Assembly (NCBI GenBank): GCA_964590515.1 | Contig: CAZPZD010000028.1 | Coordinates: 1 to 31,897, forward strand | Direction: 5' to 3' | DNA: 31,897 nt | DNA from: JADFRG01 sp964590515 | GTDB taxonomy: Bacteria; Chloroflexota; Anaerolineae; Anaerolineales; E44-bin32 | Shown: positions 24,192-30,513 of the stretch, one piece after another | Numbering within the stretch: the stretch's first letter is position 1 | How the letters are laid out: every line of letters starts with the position of its first letter | Position numbers and translations under genes: made by a program | The notes under the pieces: generated by a model | What the model was told of the DNA's origin: nothing | The model's database searches: none | Seen by the model: only the letters and a program-made list of their open reading frames with translations

Positions 24192-24479
24192 GTGCTGGTT
24201 TCCGTCCGTTATCAGGGCGAAGGTCGGATGCTGGAGTATGCCCGCGGCTACGCCCGCCAGGGTAGAGTGTGGAGCGATTTGCGCCTATTTGAGCGTGAGC
24301 AGTTGTTGCAGATGATCCGCTCGGGTTCGCGAGTGGCGACTGGACGGGCCGCACCTCTCGAGGGTGACCTCATCGTGACCGGCCGAGTCCAATTGACTGC
24401 GGGGCAGGGAACGGAAGAAGTGCTAACGGTCGACGGGGCGCGCAGTGAGCGCGACAATTTGGAATTGTCACTGTTCTGA
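24192..24479 (+). CDS. Hypothetical 95-aa protein
   Basis: I do not recognise this family. The protein starts with GTG at 24192, with AAGGAAG about 12 nt upstream, and reads VSVRYQGEGRMLEYARGYARQG, then VWSDLRLFEREQLLQMIRSG and a strand-rich end (GDLIVTGRVQLTAG, EVLTVDGARSERDNLELSLF). It has no signal peptide or membrane segment and looks like a small alpha/beta cytosolic protein. Codon use is like its neighbours, and it ends 37 nt before a strong intrinsic terminator, which supports a real gene. It lies downstream of tRNA-Pro and could share its transcript. Confidence 0.65.
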   Translation: MLVSVRYQGEGRMLEYARGYARQGRVWSDLRLFEREQLLQMIRSGSRVATGRAAPLEGDLIVTGRVQLTAGQGTEEVLTVDGARSERDNLELSLF

Positions 24480-24516
24480 TTCAAGATCGCGCTGGAAGTG
24501 CTGCGAGTCGCGACGC

Positions 24517-24549
24517 AATTCGAGCGGGAGGGCCTGCTCGAATTTTTTT
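24517..24549 (+). terminator. Intrinsic terminator after the 95-aa gene
   Basis: AATTCGAGC (24517-24525) pairs with GCTCGAATT (24536-24544) around a 10-nt loop, with a run of seven T at 24543-24549. This is a textbook rho-independent terminator. Confidence 0.9.
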
Positions 24550-24567
24550 CTCGCGATCACGCGGCGA

Positions 24568-24576
24568 TGGTAGAAT
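24568..24576 (+). promoter_or_regulatory. Extended -10 promoter of tRNA-Gly
   Basis: TGG-TAGAAT (24568-24576) ends 8 nt before the tRNA. The -35 is poor. The same TGGTAGAAT word drives rarA and maf, suggesting a favoured promoter type in this genome. Confidence 0.55.
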
Positions 24577-24584
24577 GCCGGAGC

Positions 24585-24655
24585 GCGGGCGTCGCCAAGT
24601 GGTAAGGCATCAGCCTTCCAAGCTGACATCGCGGGTTCGAATCCCGCCGCCCGCT
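24585..24655 (+). tRNA. tRNA-Gly (anticodon TCC)
   Basis: This is a 71-nt cloverleaf. The acceptor pairs GCGGGCG with CGCCCGC, and the discriminator is T. The anticodon arm is TCAGC-CTTCCAA-GCTGA with TCC, and the T arm is GCGGG-TTCGAAT-CCCGC. CCA is not encoded. Confidence 0.97.
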
Positions 24656-24691
24656 CTGCGCGAAATTGCGCGCAACATCGCGTGCGGCGAT

Positions 24692-24719
24692 TTGACTTTT
24701 TGCAAATAGGGTCTATACT
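24692..24719 (+). promoter_or_regulatory. Promoter of the basic micro-gene
   Basis: TTGACT (24692-24697) and TATACT (24714-24719) are 16 nt apart, giving a start near 24726 and a leader of about 24 nt with a perfect AAGGAGG. Confidence 0.75.
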
Positions 24720-24749
24720 TTGTCAACCTTACTGCAAAAGGAGGGAACT

Positions 24750-24827
24750 GTGGCTAAGGCGCGTAGCAAGCCGAAGAAGAAGACCGCGAAGAAGCGCTCC
24801 AGCAAGAAGACAGCCCGCAAGAAGTAG
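24750..24827 (+). CDS. 25-aa highly basic micro-protein
   Basis: A GTG start (24750) lies 4-5 nt behind a perfect AAGGAGGG (24738-24745), and 25 codons end in tandem stops TAGTAG. Eleven Lys and three Arg make 56% of the peptide; the rest is Ala, Ser, Thr, Pro and Met, with no acidic, aromatic or large aliphatic residue. It opens MAKARSKPKKKTAKK and ends TARKK. Composition resembles histone H1-like tails (Chlamydia Hc1, AlgP repeats) or the disordered tails of ribosomal proteins, so binding to DNA or RNA is likely. It is a complete single-gene unit with its own promoter, ribosome binding site and terminator, between two tRNA genes. That makes chance unlikely, but I recognise no family. Confidence 0.75.
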   Translation: MAKARSKPKKKTAKKRSSKKTARKK

Positions 24828-24847
24828 TAGGTTGAGTTCGGCAAGTC

Positions 24848-24882
24848 AAGCCCGGCCAGAGCGATCGGCCGGGCTTTTTTTT
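24848..24882 (+). terminator. Strong intrinsic terminator of the micro-gene
   Basis: AAGCCCGGCC (24848-24857) pairs perfectly with GGCCGGGCTT (24867-24876) around a 9-nt loop, and eight T follow at 24875-24882. It lies 21 nt after the micro-gene's stop. Confidence 0.93.
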
Positions 24883-24941
24883 CTCAGCCGCCACGTTTCC
24901 GACTCCAGCTCGACGTGTCCGCCGCGGTCAGGCGAGTCGAC

Positions 24942-24947
24942 TACAAT
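24942..24947 (+). promoter_or_regulatory. -10 box of the CAT-anticodon tRNA
   Basis: TACAAT at 24942-24947 lies 9 nt before the tRNA 5' end. No convincing -35 is present. Confidence 0.4.
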
Positions 24948-24956
24948 CGAATGCGG

Positions 24957-25029
24957 GGGCCCGTAGCTCAGAGGTTAGAGCGGCCGGCTCATAACCGGTT
25001 GGTCGCAGGTTCGAGTCCTGCCGGGCCCA
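24957..25029 (+). tRNA. tRNA with CAT anticodon (Met elongator or lysidine-modified Ile2)
   Basis: This is a 73-nt cloverleaf. The acceptor pairs GGGCCCG with CGGGCCC, and the discriminator is A. The anticodon arm is GCCGG-CTCATAA-CCGGT with CAT, and the T arm is GCAGG-TTCGAGT-CCTGC. The paired G1-C72 and lack of the three G-C anticodon-stem pairs argue against the initiator. The GGTTAGAGC and TTGGTCGC wording resembles bacterial tRNA-Ile2 (read by TilS), but elongator Met cannot be excluded. CCA is not encoded. Confidence 0.93.
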
Positions 25030-25033
25030 TGAA

Positions 25034-25079
25034 GCGATCCGCCGCGAGGCGGGTCGCGTTGTCTCCGAGTAGGAGACAA
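25034..25079 (+). terminator. Tandem hairpins between tRNA and PP2C gene
   Basis: Hairpin 1 pairs GCGATCCGCC (25034-25043) with GGCGGGTCGC (25048-25057) around a GCGA tetraloop. Hairpin 2 pairs TTGTCTCC (25059-25066) with GGAGACAA (25072-25079) around GAGTA. There is no T run. They may stop or process the tRNA transcript, or protect an RNA end. Confidence 0.5.
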
Positions 25080-25092
25080 GTAGAGTTTGGAG

Positions 25093-25120
25093 TTTGCATC
25101 TGAGTGTGCGAGAATAGATT
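25093..25120 (+). promoter_or_regulatory. Possible promoter for leaderless PP2C transcript
   Basis: TTTGCA (25093-25098) and TAGATT (25115-25120) are 16 nt apart. The -10 ends 5 nt before the ATG at 25126, and no ribosome binding site is visible, as expected for a leaderless message. Confidence 0.4.
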
Positions 25121-25125
25121 CCTTC

Positions 25126-26061
25126 ATGAGCGAGAACTCAAACGTTCCAAAGCCTAGGTTCTGGCAGCGGGTGTTGACCCGGCTGCGCGGACGGGGAGCT
25201 GCTCAGCCGGGAGAACCGGAGCCGGATCTAGCCGACACCGCGCCGCTTACTCCGGAGAGCCTGGCGCAAATTGCCGCCGTCAGAATGCGAGAGAGTCTGA
25301 CGGCCGGCAGTGCCCAGTCCGTGGGGTTGGAGCGCGAGTCGAATGAAGACACCCTATTTATGATGTATGGGAACTCCGGCGGCGAGGAAGTGGTGCCGGA
25401 CTTCGGGCTGTTCTGTGTGGCTGACGGCGCGGGTGGGCTTGGCCACGGGGAATTGGCGAGTTCGATCGCGGTGAAAGCGGTCGTGCGAAGCTTGATCGAG
25501 CACGCGGTGCTGGCGGGCCTCGCTCAAGAGGCCGAGAACCGCAATGTTCAGCTCGACGAGCTCGCCCGCCAGGCCTTTGCCCGTGCCAACGAGGCTGTTC
25601 GGGAGAAGGCGAACGGAGGCGTAACCACATTAACGGTGGCGATTCTCATGAACCGCCAGATGACGATCGGACATGTCGGTGACAGCCGCGCTTATCTGGT
25701 CGAGAACGGAGTGCTCAAGCTGCTGACCCGGGACCACTCCTATTCGCAGCGGATGGTCGAGATCGGTCAAATCACACCGGAGGAAGCCCTGGACCACCCG
25801 AAGCGCAACCAGCTGTGGAATGCGGTTGGCCAAGGTTCGAACATGGTCGTCGAAGTGAACAGCTACCCGGTCCCGCGGGGCGGTTATTTGCTGCTGTGCA
25901 GCGACGGGCTATGGGGTGAGATCTCGACGGACGAACTCAGGTCGGTGCTGGATTTGCACGCCGAGCCCAATGAGGCCTGTGAGGAACTGATTCGGGCGGC
26001 TAACGCGGCAGGCGGGCCGGACAATATCTCGGCTTTGTTGGTAGCCTTCGCCAGCCTCTAG
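25126..26061 (+). CDS. PP2C-family Ser/Thr protein phosphatase, cytosolic
   Basis: This 311-aa protein starts at ATG 25126 (MSENSNVPKPRF), with a short basic N-terminal tail before the catalytic domain (from about residue 60). Metal and catalytic motifs are all present: LERESNEDTLFMMYG, FCVADGAGGLGHGE, GGVTTLTVAILM, IGHVGDSRAYLVENGVLKLLTRDHSY, LLLCSDGLWGEI and GGPDNISALLVAF. Unlike the phosphatase at 16530-17465 it has no transmembrane helix. It presumably reverses Hanks-type kinase phosphorylation. It is monocistronic here, lying between the tandem hairpins and a noncoding interval. Confidence 0.92.
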   Translation: MSENSNVPKPRFWQRVLTRLRGRGAAQPGEPEPDLADTAPLTPESLAQIAAVRMRESLTAGSAQSVGLERESNEDTLFMMYGNSGGEEVVPDFGLFCVADGAGGLGHGELASSIAVKAVVRSLIEHAVLAGLAQEAENRNVQLDELARQAFARANEAVREKANGGVTTLTVAILMNRQMTIGHVGDSRAYLVENGVLKLLTRDHSYSQRMVEIGQITPEEALDHPKRNQLWNAVGQGSNMVVEVNSYPVPRGGYLLLCSDGLWGEISTDELRSVLDLHAEPNEACEELIRAANAAGGPDNISALLVAFASL

Positions 26062-26063
26062 GA

Positions 26064-26281
26064 CAAAACGCAGGGTCCCCTCGGCCGGGGGCCAATCATG
26101 GACCGGCCGACAGACAGTCAATCCCATCGACGTAACCTTGCCAGACAAGCGAACCGCCGAATGTGGGGGGTGCATCCGGCGGTTCAAAAAGTTTCGGGGC
26201 ACTACCGTCCGTGTAGGGGGAACACGTGCTCGGTAGGCTTACTCCCCTAAGACCAGCCCGTAAACGAGCCAATCCTATGGG
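26064..26281 (-). ncRNA. Candidate small RNA with C-rich hairpin loops
   Basis: The 323 bases between the PP2C and LysM genes lack a credible gene but hold strong structure. CTACCG..CGTGT (26202-26214) pairs with ACACG..CGGTAG (26222-26236) around a 7-nt loop. AACCGCCG (26152-26159) pairs with CGGCGGTT (26177-26184), with an inner ATG/CAT. Read on the minus strand, the loops are TCCCCCT and CACCCCCCA. A TATGAT at 26293-26288 could start the RNA, and a GGCCCCC/GGGGACC hairpin followed by CTGCGTTTT (26093-26064) could end it. C-rich loops are typical of sRNAs that pair with ribosome binding sites. Strand and identity are inferred; I recognise no known family. Confidence 0.38.
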
Positions 26282-26370
26282 CATCTTATCATAGCCCGGG
26301 CCAGTTCCGGCATTAACGGCTTATAAAAATCGCTCCGTCGGCCCCGTTACCCCCGGCACGGCTCCTATGC

Positions 26371-26376
26371 TATAGT
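26371..26376 (+). promoter_or_regulatory. Extended -10 promoter of the LysM gene
   Basis: TGC-TATAGT (TATAGT 26371-26376) lies 8 nt before the ATG at 26385, with a weak TTACCC at 26347-26352. The message would be leaderless or nearly so. Confidence 0.5.
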
Positions 26377-26384
26377 CCGCCCTT

Positions 26385-27122
26385 ATGGGCGGTGTGCGGC
26401 GGGCGACCTGGAAGCAGTTCCTCCCGTTCCTCGCACTCAACGTCTTGGTCTCGACCCTCACGATCCTGCTGGTCCTGGCGGTCTTCGGCCGAGGCCCGAA
26501 ACTGCCCAGCCTCCCGCCGACGCCGACGTTCGATCTCTCGGCCAGGCTCGCAAGCGCCATCCCGACCGCCACCGCCACCCTGCCTCCCTCCCCGACCCCG
26601 GTGACCTATACGGTTGGTCCGGGGGATTCCCTCGGGGCTATCGCCTTGGAGCTCGATATCTCAATGGAAAGTTTGATGGCGGCGAACGGGCTGGCAAATC
26701 CCGATGCCCTGGCGGTCGGCCAAGTGCTGGTCATCCCGGAGGTAGAAGGATCCGCCACCGCCGTGCCCGAGTCGGAGGACCGCCCCGCCAGCCCGACGGC
26801 GGAGGGAGCGCCGCAGGTGGTCATCCGCGGTGCATACGAGCGGGGCGATTTGCAGACCGAATTCGTATATCTCGAAAACCTGGGCGGAGTGGCGACGATG
26901 CTGGGCTGGACCCTGGATGACGGGGAGGGGAATGTGTTCTCGTTCCCTAGCTTCACCCTCTATAACGGAGGTGGTGTGAACGTATATACCCGAGCAGGCA
27001 CCAACTCCGTCATCAATCTGTACTGGGGGTTCGACCAGCCACTCTGGACGCCGGGCAAGCACATCACGTTGCGCGACGGACAGGGCACTTCGCATTCCCA
27101 GTTCCTGGTGCCGAGCGGCTAG
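26385..27122 (+). CDS. LysM and lamin-tail domain membrane protein
   Basis: This 245-aa cell-envelope protein has one N-terminal transmembrane helix (residues about 12-35, FLPFLALNVLVSTLTILLVL) and a Pro/Thr/Ala-rich linker. A LysM repeat at about 74-118 (YTVGPGDSLGAIALELDISMESLMAANGL split around LysM core, AVGQVLVIP) binds peptidoglycan-type glycans. A C-terminal lamin-tail (LTD) Ig-like domain at about 140-243 includes VIRGAYERGDLQTEFVYLEN, GWTLDDGEGN and NVYTRAGTNS. Such LysM plus LTD proteins are common in Chloroflexota. An alternative GTG start lies at 26394. It ends before a strong bidirectional terminator. Confidence 0.85.
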   Translation: MGGVRRATWKQFLPFLALNVLVSTLTILLVLAVFGRGPKLPSLPPTPTFDLSARLASAIPTATATLPPSPTPVTYTVGPGDSLGAIALELDISMESLMAANGLANPDALAVGQVLVIPEVEGSATAVPESEDRPASPTAEGAPQVVIRGAYERGDLQTEFVYLENLGGVATMLGWTLDDGEGNVFSFPSFTLYNGGGVNVYTRAGTNSVINLYWGFDQPLWTPGKHITLRDGQGTSHSQFLVPSG

Positions 27123-27148
27123 CACACCGGAGAAGTGCCTCGATAATA

Positions 27149-27186
27149 AAACTCCCGGCAGGGACGACCGGCCGGGAGTTTGTTTT
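27149..27186. terminator. Bidirectional intrinsic terminator between LysM gene and tatA
   Basis: AAACTCCCGGC (27149-27159) pairs perfectly with GCCGGGAGTTT (27171-27181), followed by TTTGTTTT on the plus strand. On the minus strand the stem is followed by TTTTATTAT, so it can also stop tatA transcription. A second GCCCCC/GGGGGC hairpin lies at about 27211-27229, close after the tatA stop. Confidence 0.9.
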
Positions 27187-27229
27187 CCTGCGATTTGCGG
27201 CGGAGGGAGGGCCCCCAGATTTGGGGGGC

Positions 27230-27409
27230 TCAGTCGCTCTTCTCGTCGGCCGAGCTAGCCTCCGGAGTTTCATCATCCTTGATGCCCTTTCGGAATTCTC
27301 GAATCCCCCGGCCCAGCTCTCCGCCGAGCCGGCCCAGCCGTCCGACTCCGAACAGGAGCAAAGCAATAAGCAAAATGATGATAAGTTCGGTGGGTCCGAA
27401 ATTCGGCAT
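27230..27409 (-). CDS. tatA: Sec-independent protein translocase TatA
   Basis: This 59-aa pore-forming component of the twin-arginine translocase has a short N-terminus with the family start (NFGPTELIIILLIALLLFG), a hinge (VGRLGRLGGELGRGIREFRKGI) forming the amphipathic helix, and an acidic tail (DDETPEASSADEKSD). The ATG at 27409 follows GGGAG. Promoter TATAAT is at 27443-27438. No tatC is nearby in this window. Confidence 0.92.
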   Translation of the reverse strand: MPNFGPTELIIILLIALLLFGVGRLGRLGGELGRGIREFRKGIKDDETPEASSADEKSD

Positions 27410-27437
27410 GGTTGGCTCCCGCTCAAGAACTCTCCCC

Positions 27438-27443
27438 ATTATA
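27438..27443 (-). promoter_or_regulatory. -10 box of tatA
   Basis: A perfect TATAAT (27443-27438, minus) lies 28 nt before the tatA ATG. The -35 is poor. Confidence 0.5.
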
Positions 27444-27466
27444 ACGTCTGAATCTGACGCCGATCC

Positions 27467-27495
27467 TTGCACCGACTTCGAGCGTCTGATACACT
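27467..27495 (+). promoter_or_regulatory. Promoter of dnaX-ybaB-recR
   Basis: TTGCAC (27467-27472) and TGA-TACACT (TACACT 27490-27495) are 17 nt apart, with the transcript start expected about 37 nt before the dnaX ATG. Confidence 0.45.
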
Positions 27496-27538
27496 CACTC
27501 CCCCACGAGTTTCTGCTGCACTCGAACCGAATCACCCA

Positions 27539-29269
27539 ATGACCCAAGTTCTCTACCGAGAGTGGCGACCGCAGACCTGGGATGAGGTCGTCGGCCAAGA
27601 CCACGTCGTACAAACCTTGCGAAACGCCGTCAGGGGCGACCGTCTGGCCCACGCCTATCTGTTCGCCGGCCCACGGGGCACCGGGAAGACAACCACTGCC
27701 CGGCTGCTGGCCAAGGCGGCCAATTGCCTGGCCGAGGCGAGTGGCGAACGGCCGTGCAATCGGTGCGCACACTGCGTGGCCGTAAATGCAGGCCGGTTCC
27801 TTGATTTGATTGAAATTGACGCGGCCTCCAACACGAGCGTAGATGATGTCCGAGAGCTGCGGGAGCGGATCAACTTCTCACCGAATGAAGGGCGATTCAA
27901 GGTCTACATCGTGGACGAAGTCCACATGCTCTCCACCGCGGCGTTCAACGCCTTATTGAAAACGTTAGAAGAGCCTCCGGCCCACGCCATCTTCATCTTG
28001 GCTACTACCGAAGTACACAAGATTCCGGCTACGGTACTCTCGCGCTGCCAGCGGCACGAGTTTCGCAGGATCCCGGTGGCGCTGATCTCCGACTACTTGG
28101 ATCGCCAGATCGCGAAACAGGGATTTCGGCTGGATCGCGAGTCGGTAGACCTCATCGCCCGCCAATCCACCGGAAGCCTGCGAGACGCAGTCTCGCTGCT
28201 GGACCAGCTGGTTTCAGCTGGAGAGCAGGTCACCCTCTCGTTCGCTCAGCAAGTGCTGGGGACAGCCTCGACCGAGTTGGTATGGGACCTGTTGGAGACC
28301 CTGGTGGACAGAAAAATCGGGAAGGGGCTCACTGTGCTCAACCGGGCCCTGGACGCGGGTGTAGATCCGCGGCAGCTTGCCAGGCAAGTGGTGACCGCCC
28401 TGCGGGCAGTCCTGCTGATACAGATGGGGGAGCTCCCCGCCGAGGAGGCTCCGGCCGGCGATCACCCGCGCCTGCAGGGCCTGGCCGAACGAATTGCACT
28501 CGACCCGCTCTTGAACGCCTTACGGGCTTTCAGCCAGGCGACCCGCAGCCAGCCCGGCAATTGGCAACCGGGGCTGGCGTTGGAGCTGGCCTATCTTGAG
28601 GCGGTTCATCCAGAGCGGGCGAAGACGGATCCTAACCCGGCCGCGACCGCCCGGTCCGCGGCTAGCCCGCCGCCAAGTGTAGACCGAGCTCAGGAGCGCG
28701 AGCAGGACCGAGAGTCGGACCGCGAGCGGGACTCCGATCGGGAACAAAGCCGGCAAGTCTCAGCCGATGTGGAGCCGCAAGCCAGGCGGCCGAGCCAGCG
28801 GCGGGCGGTGGGAGAGCCGGGGGCCGGTCGCACCCAAGCCAAAACCAGTCCGGCCTCGGCGCCGGAAGGCGGAAGAGTTGATTTTCAAGCTGTGCTGGAT
28901 TCATGGCCGAGACTGCTGACGGCGGCCTACCGCCGCGACCCACGCGCCCAGGCCCTGCTGAACTCTAGCAAACCGATGGGAGTTAGTGCCGCCGGGCTGG
29001 TGTTGGGATTTCAGAGCGATCTGCTGCGCGAGAAGATGGAGCAAGGACACAACATAGAGCTGATCATGGACGCCCTGGAGGAAGTGCTCGGCGGACCTCT
29101 CGAAGTGCGCTGTGTGCTGATTGAGGAATGGGAGGCCAAGTCGACGACCGCTGCGCCCCCGGTCCAGGAGGGCGGGATGGTTGCGATGGCGCTGCGCGAT
29201 CTGGGCGGTCAGGTTGTGGATTTTGAGCAGCTGCCACCGCCCAGTGAGGAAGCTGGAGAGACATCGTGA
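27539..29269 (+). CDS. dnaX: DNA polymerase III subunit gamma/tau
   Basis: This is the clamp-loader ATPase of the replisome, 576 aa from the ATG at 27539 (MTQVLYREWRPQTWDEVVGQ, the family start). Walker A is GPRGTGKTT, the zinc site is CLAEASGERPCNRCAHC, Walker B is VYIVDEVHML, sensor 1 is LATTEVHKIP, and the Arg finger is SRCQRHEF. The AAA+ lid and collar reach about residue 360. Then comes a low-complexity linker (about 380-430) alternating Arg with Asp/Glu, followed by a C-terminal polymerase-interaction-like domain (VDFQAVLDSWPRLLTAAYRR). I see no A-rich slippery site for a gamma frameshift. It overlaps ybaB by 4 nt (GTGA). Confidence 0.96.
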   Translation: MTQVLYREWRPQTWDEVVGQDHVVQTLRNAVRGDRLAHAYLFAGPRGTGKTTTARLLAKAANCLAEASGERPCNRCAHCVAVNAGRFLDLIEIDAASNTSVDDVRELRERINFSPNEGRFKVYIVDEVHMLSTAAFNALLKTLEEPPAHAIFILATTEVHKIPATVLSRCQRHEFRRIPVALISDYLDRQIAKQGFRLDRESVDLIARQSTGSLRDAVSLLDQLVSAGEQVTLSFAQQVLGTASTELVWDLLETLVDRKIGKGLTVLNRALDAGVDPRQLARQVVTALRAVLLIQMGELPAEEAPAGDHPRLQGLAERIALDPLLNALRAFSQATRSQPGNWQPGLALELAYLEAVHPERAKTDPNPAATARSAASPPPSVDRAQEREQDRESDRERDSDREQSRQVSADVEPQARRPSQRRAVGEPGAGRTQAKTSPASAPEGGRVDFQAVLDSWPRLLTAAYRRDPRAQALLNSSKPMGVSAAGLVLGFQSDLLREKMEQGHNIELIMDALEEVLGGPLEVRCVLIEEWEAKSTTAAPPVQEGGMVAMALRDLGGQVVDFEQLPPPSEEAGETS

Positions 29270-29565
29270 GTGGAGCCGAGTTGAGTCGGGACCAGCAAGC
29301 TCAGCTGGAGCACGAACTGCGTTTGGCCCGCGCCGAACTGGCGGAGAGCAGGGTGGAAGCCAGCGCAGGAGACGGCTCGGTCAGGATCGTGATGAGCGGG
29401 ACCCAGGAGTGCCTGAAGGTGCTCATTGCACCGGATCTGTTGACCTCCCAAGACCCAGAACTGCTCGGGCAGCTGATCCGGGTGGCGATCAATCAGGCGA
29501 TTCAGGACTCACAACTCATGGCCGCCCGCCGACTGAGTCCCTTGAGCGGCGCCCTCGATCGGTAG
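29266..29565 (+). CDS. ybaB: YbaB/EbfC family nucleoid-associated protein
   Basis: This is a 99-aa DNA-binding dimeric protein. The N-terminal helix (LSRDQQAQLEHELRLARAEL) is followed by the beta core VEASAGDGSVRIVMSGTQECLKVLIAP and a C-terminal helix (LLGQLIRVAINQAIQDSQLMAARRLSP), the YbaB pattern. The dnaX-ybaB-recR order is conserved widely in bacteria, and it begins inside the dnaX stop. The GTG start is defined by the overlap. Confidence 0.92.
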   Translation: MSGAELSRDQQAQLEHELRLARAELAESRVEASAGDGSVRIVMSGTQECLKVLIAPDLLTSQDPELLGQLIRVAINQAIQDSQLMAARRLSPLSGALDR

Positions 29566-29571
29566 CGACCG

Positions 29572-30180
29572 GTGAGCGCAGCACTGCCCCGCCCGGTCGA
29601 GCGCTTGATCGAGGCCTTTTCCCGCTTACCTGGCATTGGGCCCAAGACGGCCTCCCGACTGGCCTACCATCTGTTGCGGGGACCGGAGGGCGAGAGCCGA
29701 GAACTGGCACAGGCCTTGGAAGCCGTGCGCCAGGGGACCGTTTTCTGCTCCCAATGTTTCAATATTACTGCTCGAGAGGCCGATCCCTGTGCGATCTGCC
29801 GGGATCCAGGTCGGCAGGCCGGCGTCCTGTGTGTCGTCGAGGAGCCGCTCGACGTCCTGGCCTTCGAGCGAACAGGCGCATACGCCGGCCGCTACCATGT
29901 TCTGCATGGCGCTCTCTCGCCGGTCGAGGGAATCGGCCCGGATGATTTGCGGATCCACGAACTATTGAAGAGGGTAGGCGAGGAAGGCATCCAGGAATTG
30001 ATCCTGGCGACGAACCCGACCCTGGAGGGCGAGGCGACATCCATGTACCTAAAGGGGGCCCTAGCCGGCAATCCGGTCCGACTTACCCGGCTGGCTCGGG
30101 GCCTGCCGGCGGGCGGCGATTTGGAGTACGCAGACACCCGGACCCTGAGCGAAGCCTTGCTGGGCCGCCAGGAAATCTGA
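29572..30180 (+). CDS. recR: Recombination mediator RecR
   Basis: This 202-aa clamp-like protein works with RecF/RecO to load RecA. The helix-hairpin-helix is SRLPGIGPKTASRLAYHLL, the zinc finger is CSQCFNITAREADPCAIC, and the Toprim domain has CVVEEPLDVLAFERTGAYAG, YHVLHGALSPVEGIGP, ATNPTLEGEATSMYL and TRLARGLPAGGDLEYAD. The length is typical. A GTG start lies 6 nt after the ybaB stop. There is no clear terminator before the rRNA promoter 36 nt downstream. Confidence 0.96.
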   Translation: MSAALPRPVERLIEAFSRLPGIGPKTASRLAYHLLRGPEGESRELAQALEAVRQGTVFCSQCFNITAREADPCAICRDPGRQAGVLCVVEEPLDVLAFERTGAYAGRYHVLHGALSPVEGIGPDDLRIHELLKRVGEEGIQELILATNPTLEGEATSMYLKGALAGNPVRLTRLARGLPAGGDLEYADTRTLSEALLGRQEI

Positions 30181-30215
30181 AGGGAACCGGGTGGGATGCG
30201 GCCCAATTTCATACC

Positions 30216-30245
30216 TTGACTTTGGCAGCCGGGACCTACTATAAT
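30216..30245 (+). promoter_or_regulatory. rRNA operon promoter
   Basis: TTGACT (30216-30221) and a perfect TATAAT (30240-30245) are 18 nt apart, with transcription expected from about 30252. The recR coding end is 36 nt upstream of the -35, so some read-through is possible. Confidence 0.75.
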
Positions 30246-30251
30246 GGAAGC

Positions 30252-30513
30252 AAGAATTTGATCCGCGGTCTCGCCCACCACTGAGGGAAGACCTAGACAA
30301 TCGAGAGCGGTCAGAGACCAGGGTCTGAGATCGATCAGGCCTGTTCGGTCTACCAGCCAGCCGATGCGCAACTGCGTGTCGGCGTGTTGCGTCTAGGGGT
30401 TCCCGCAGACAGGGGGCGTGCGGAGCACCTTAACAACTGAATAGTGATAGGAAGCCACGACGAAGTTCGGGCTAGTCAATGATCTGAACCACGCCTTCGG
30501 GTGTGGTGAAGTT
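30252..30513 (+). other. rRNA leader with processing hairpin
   Basis: This 260-nt untranslated leader precedes 16S. It contains CTTAACAACTGAATAG near 30429-30444, similar to antitermination/leader words in other rrn operons. A tight hairpin ACCACGCC-TTCG-GGTGTGGT lies at 30488-30507, a UUCG tetraloop stem probably used in RNase III or end processing. I see no tRNA or gene in it. Confidence 0.5.

Noticed and set aside
27467..27538. Longer dnaX start
   Set aside because: The extra residues are not in DnaX proteins and cover the likely promoter; MTQVLYREWRP is the standard start.
28600..28900. Programmed frameshift site in dnaX
   Set aside because: No A-rich slippery heptamer or following stem is visible; the C-terminal domain continues in frame.
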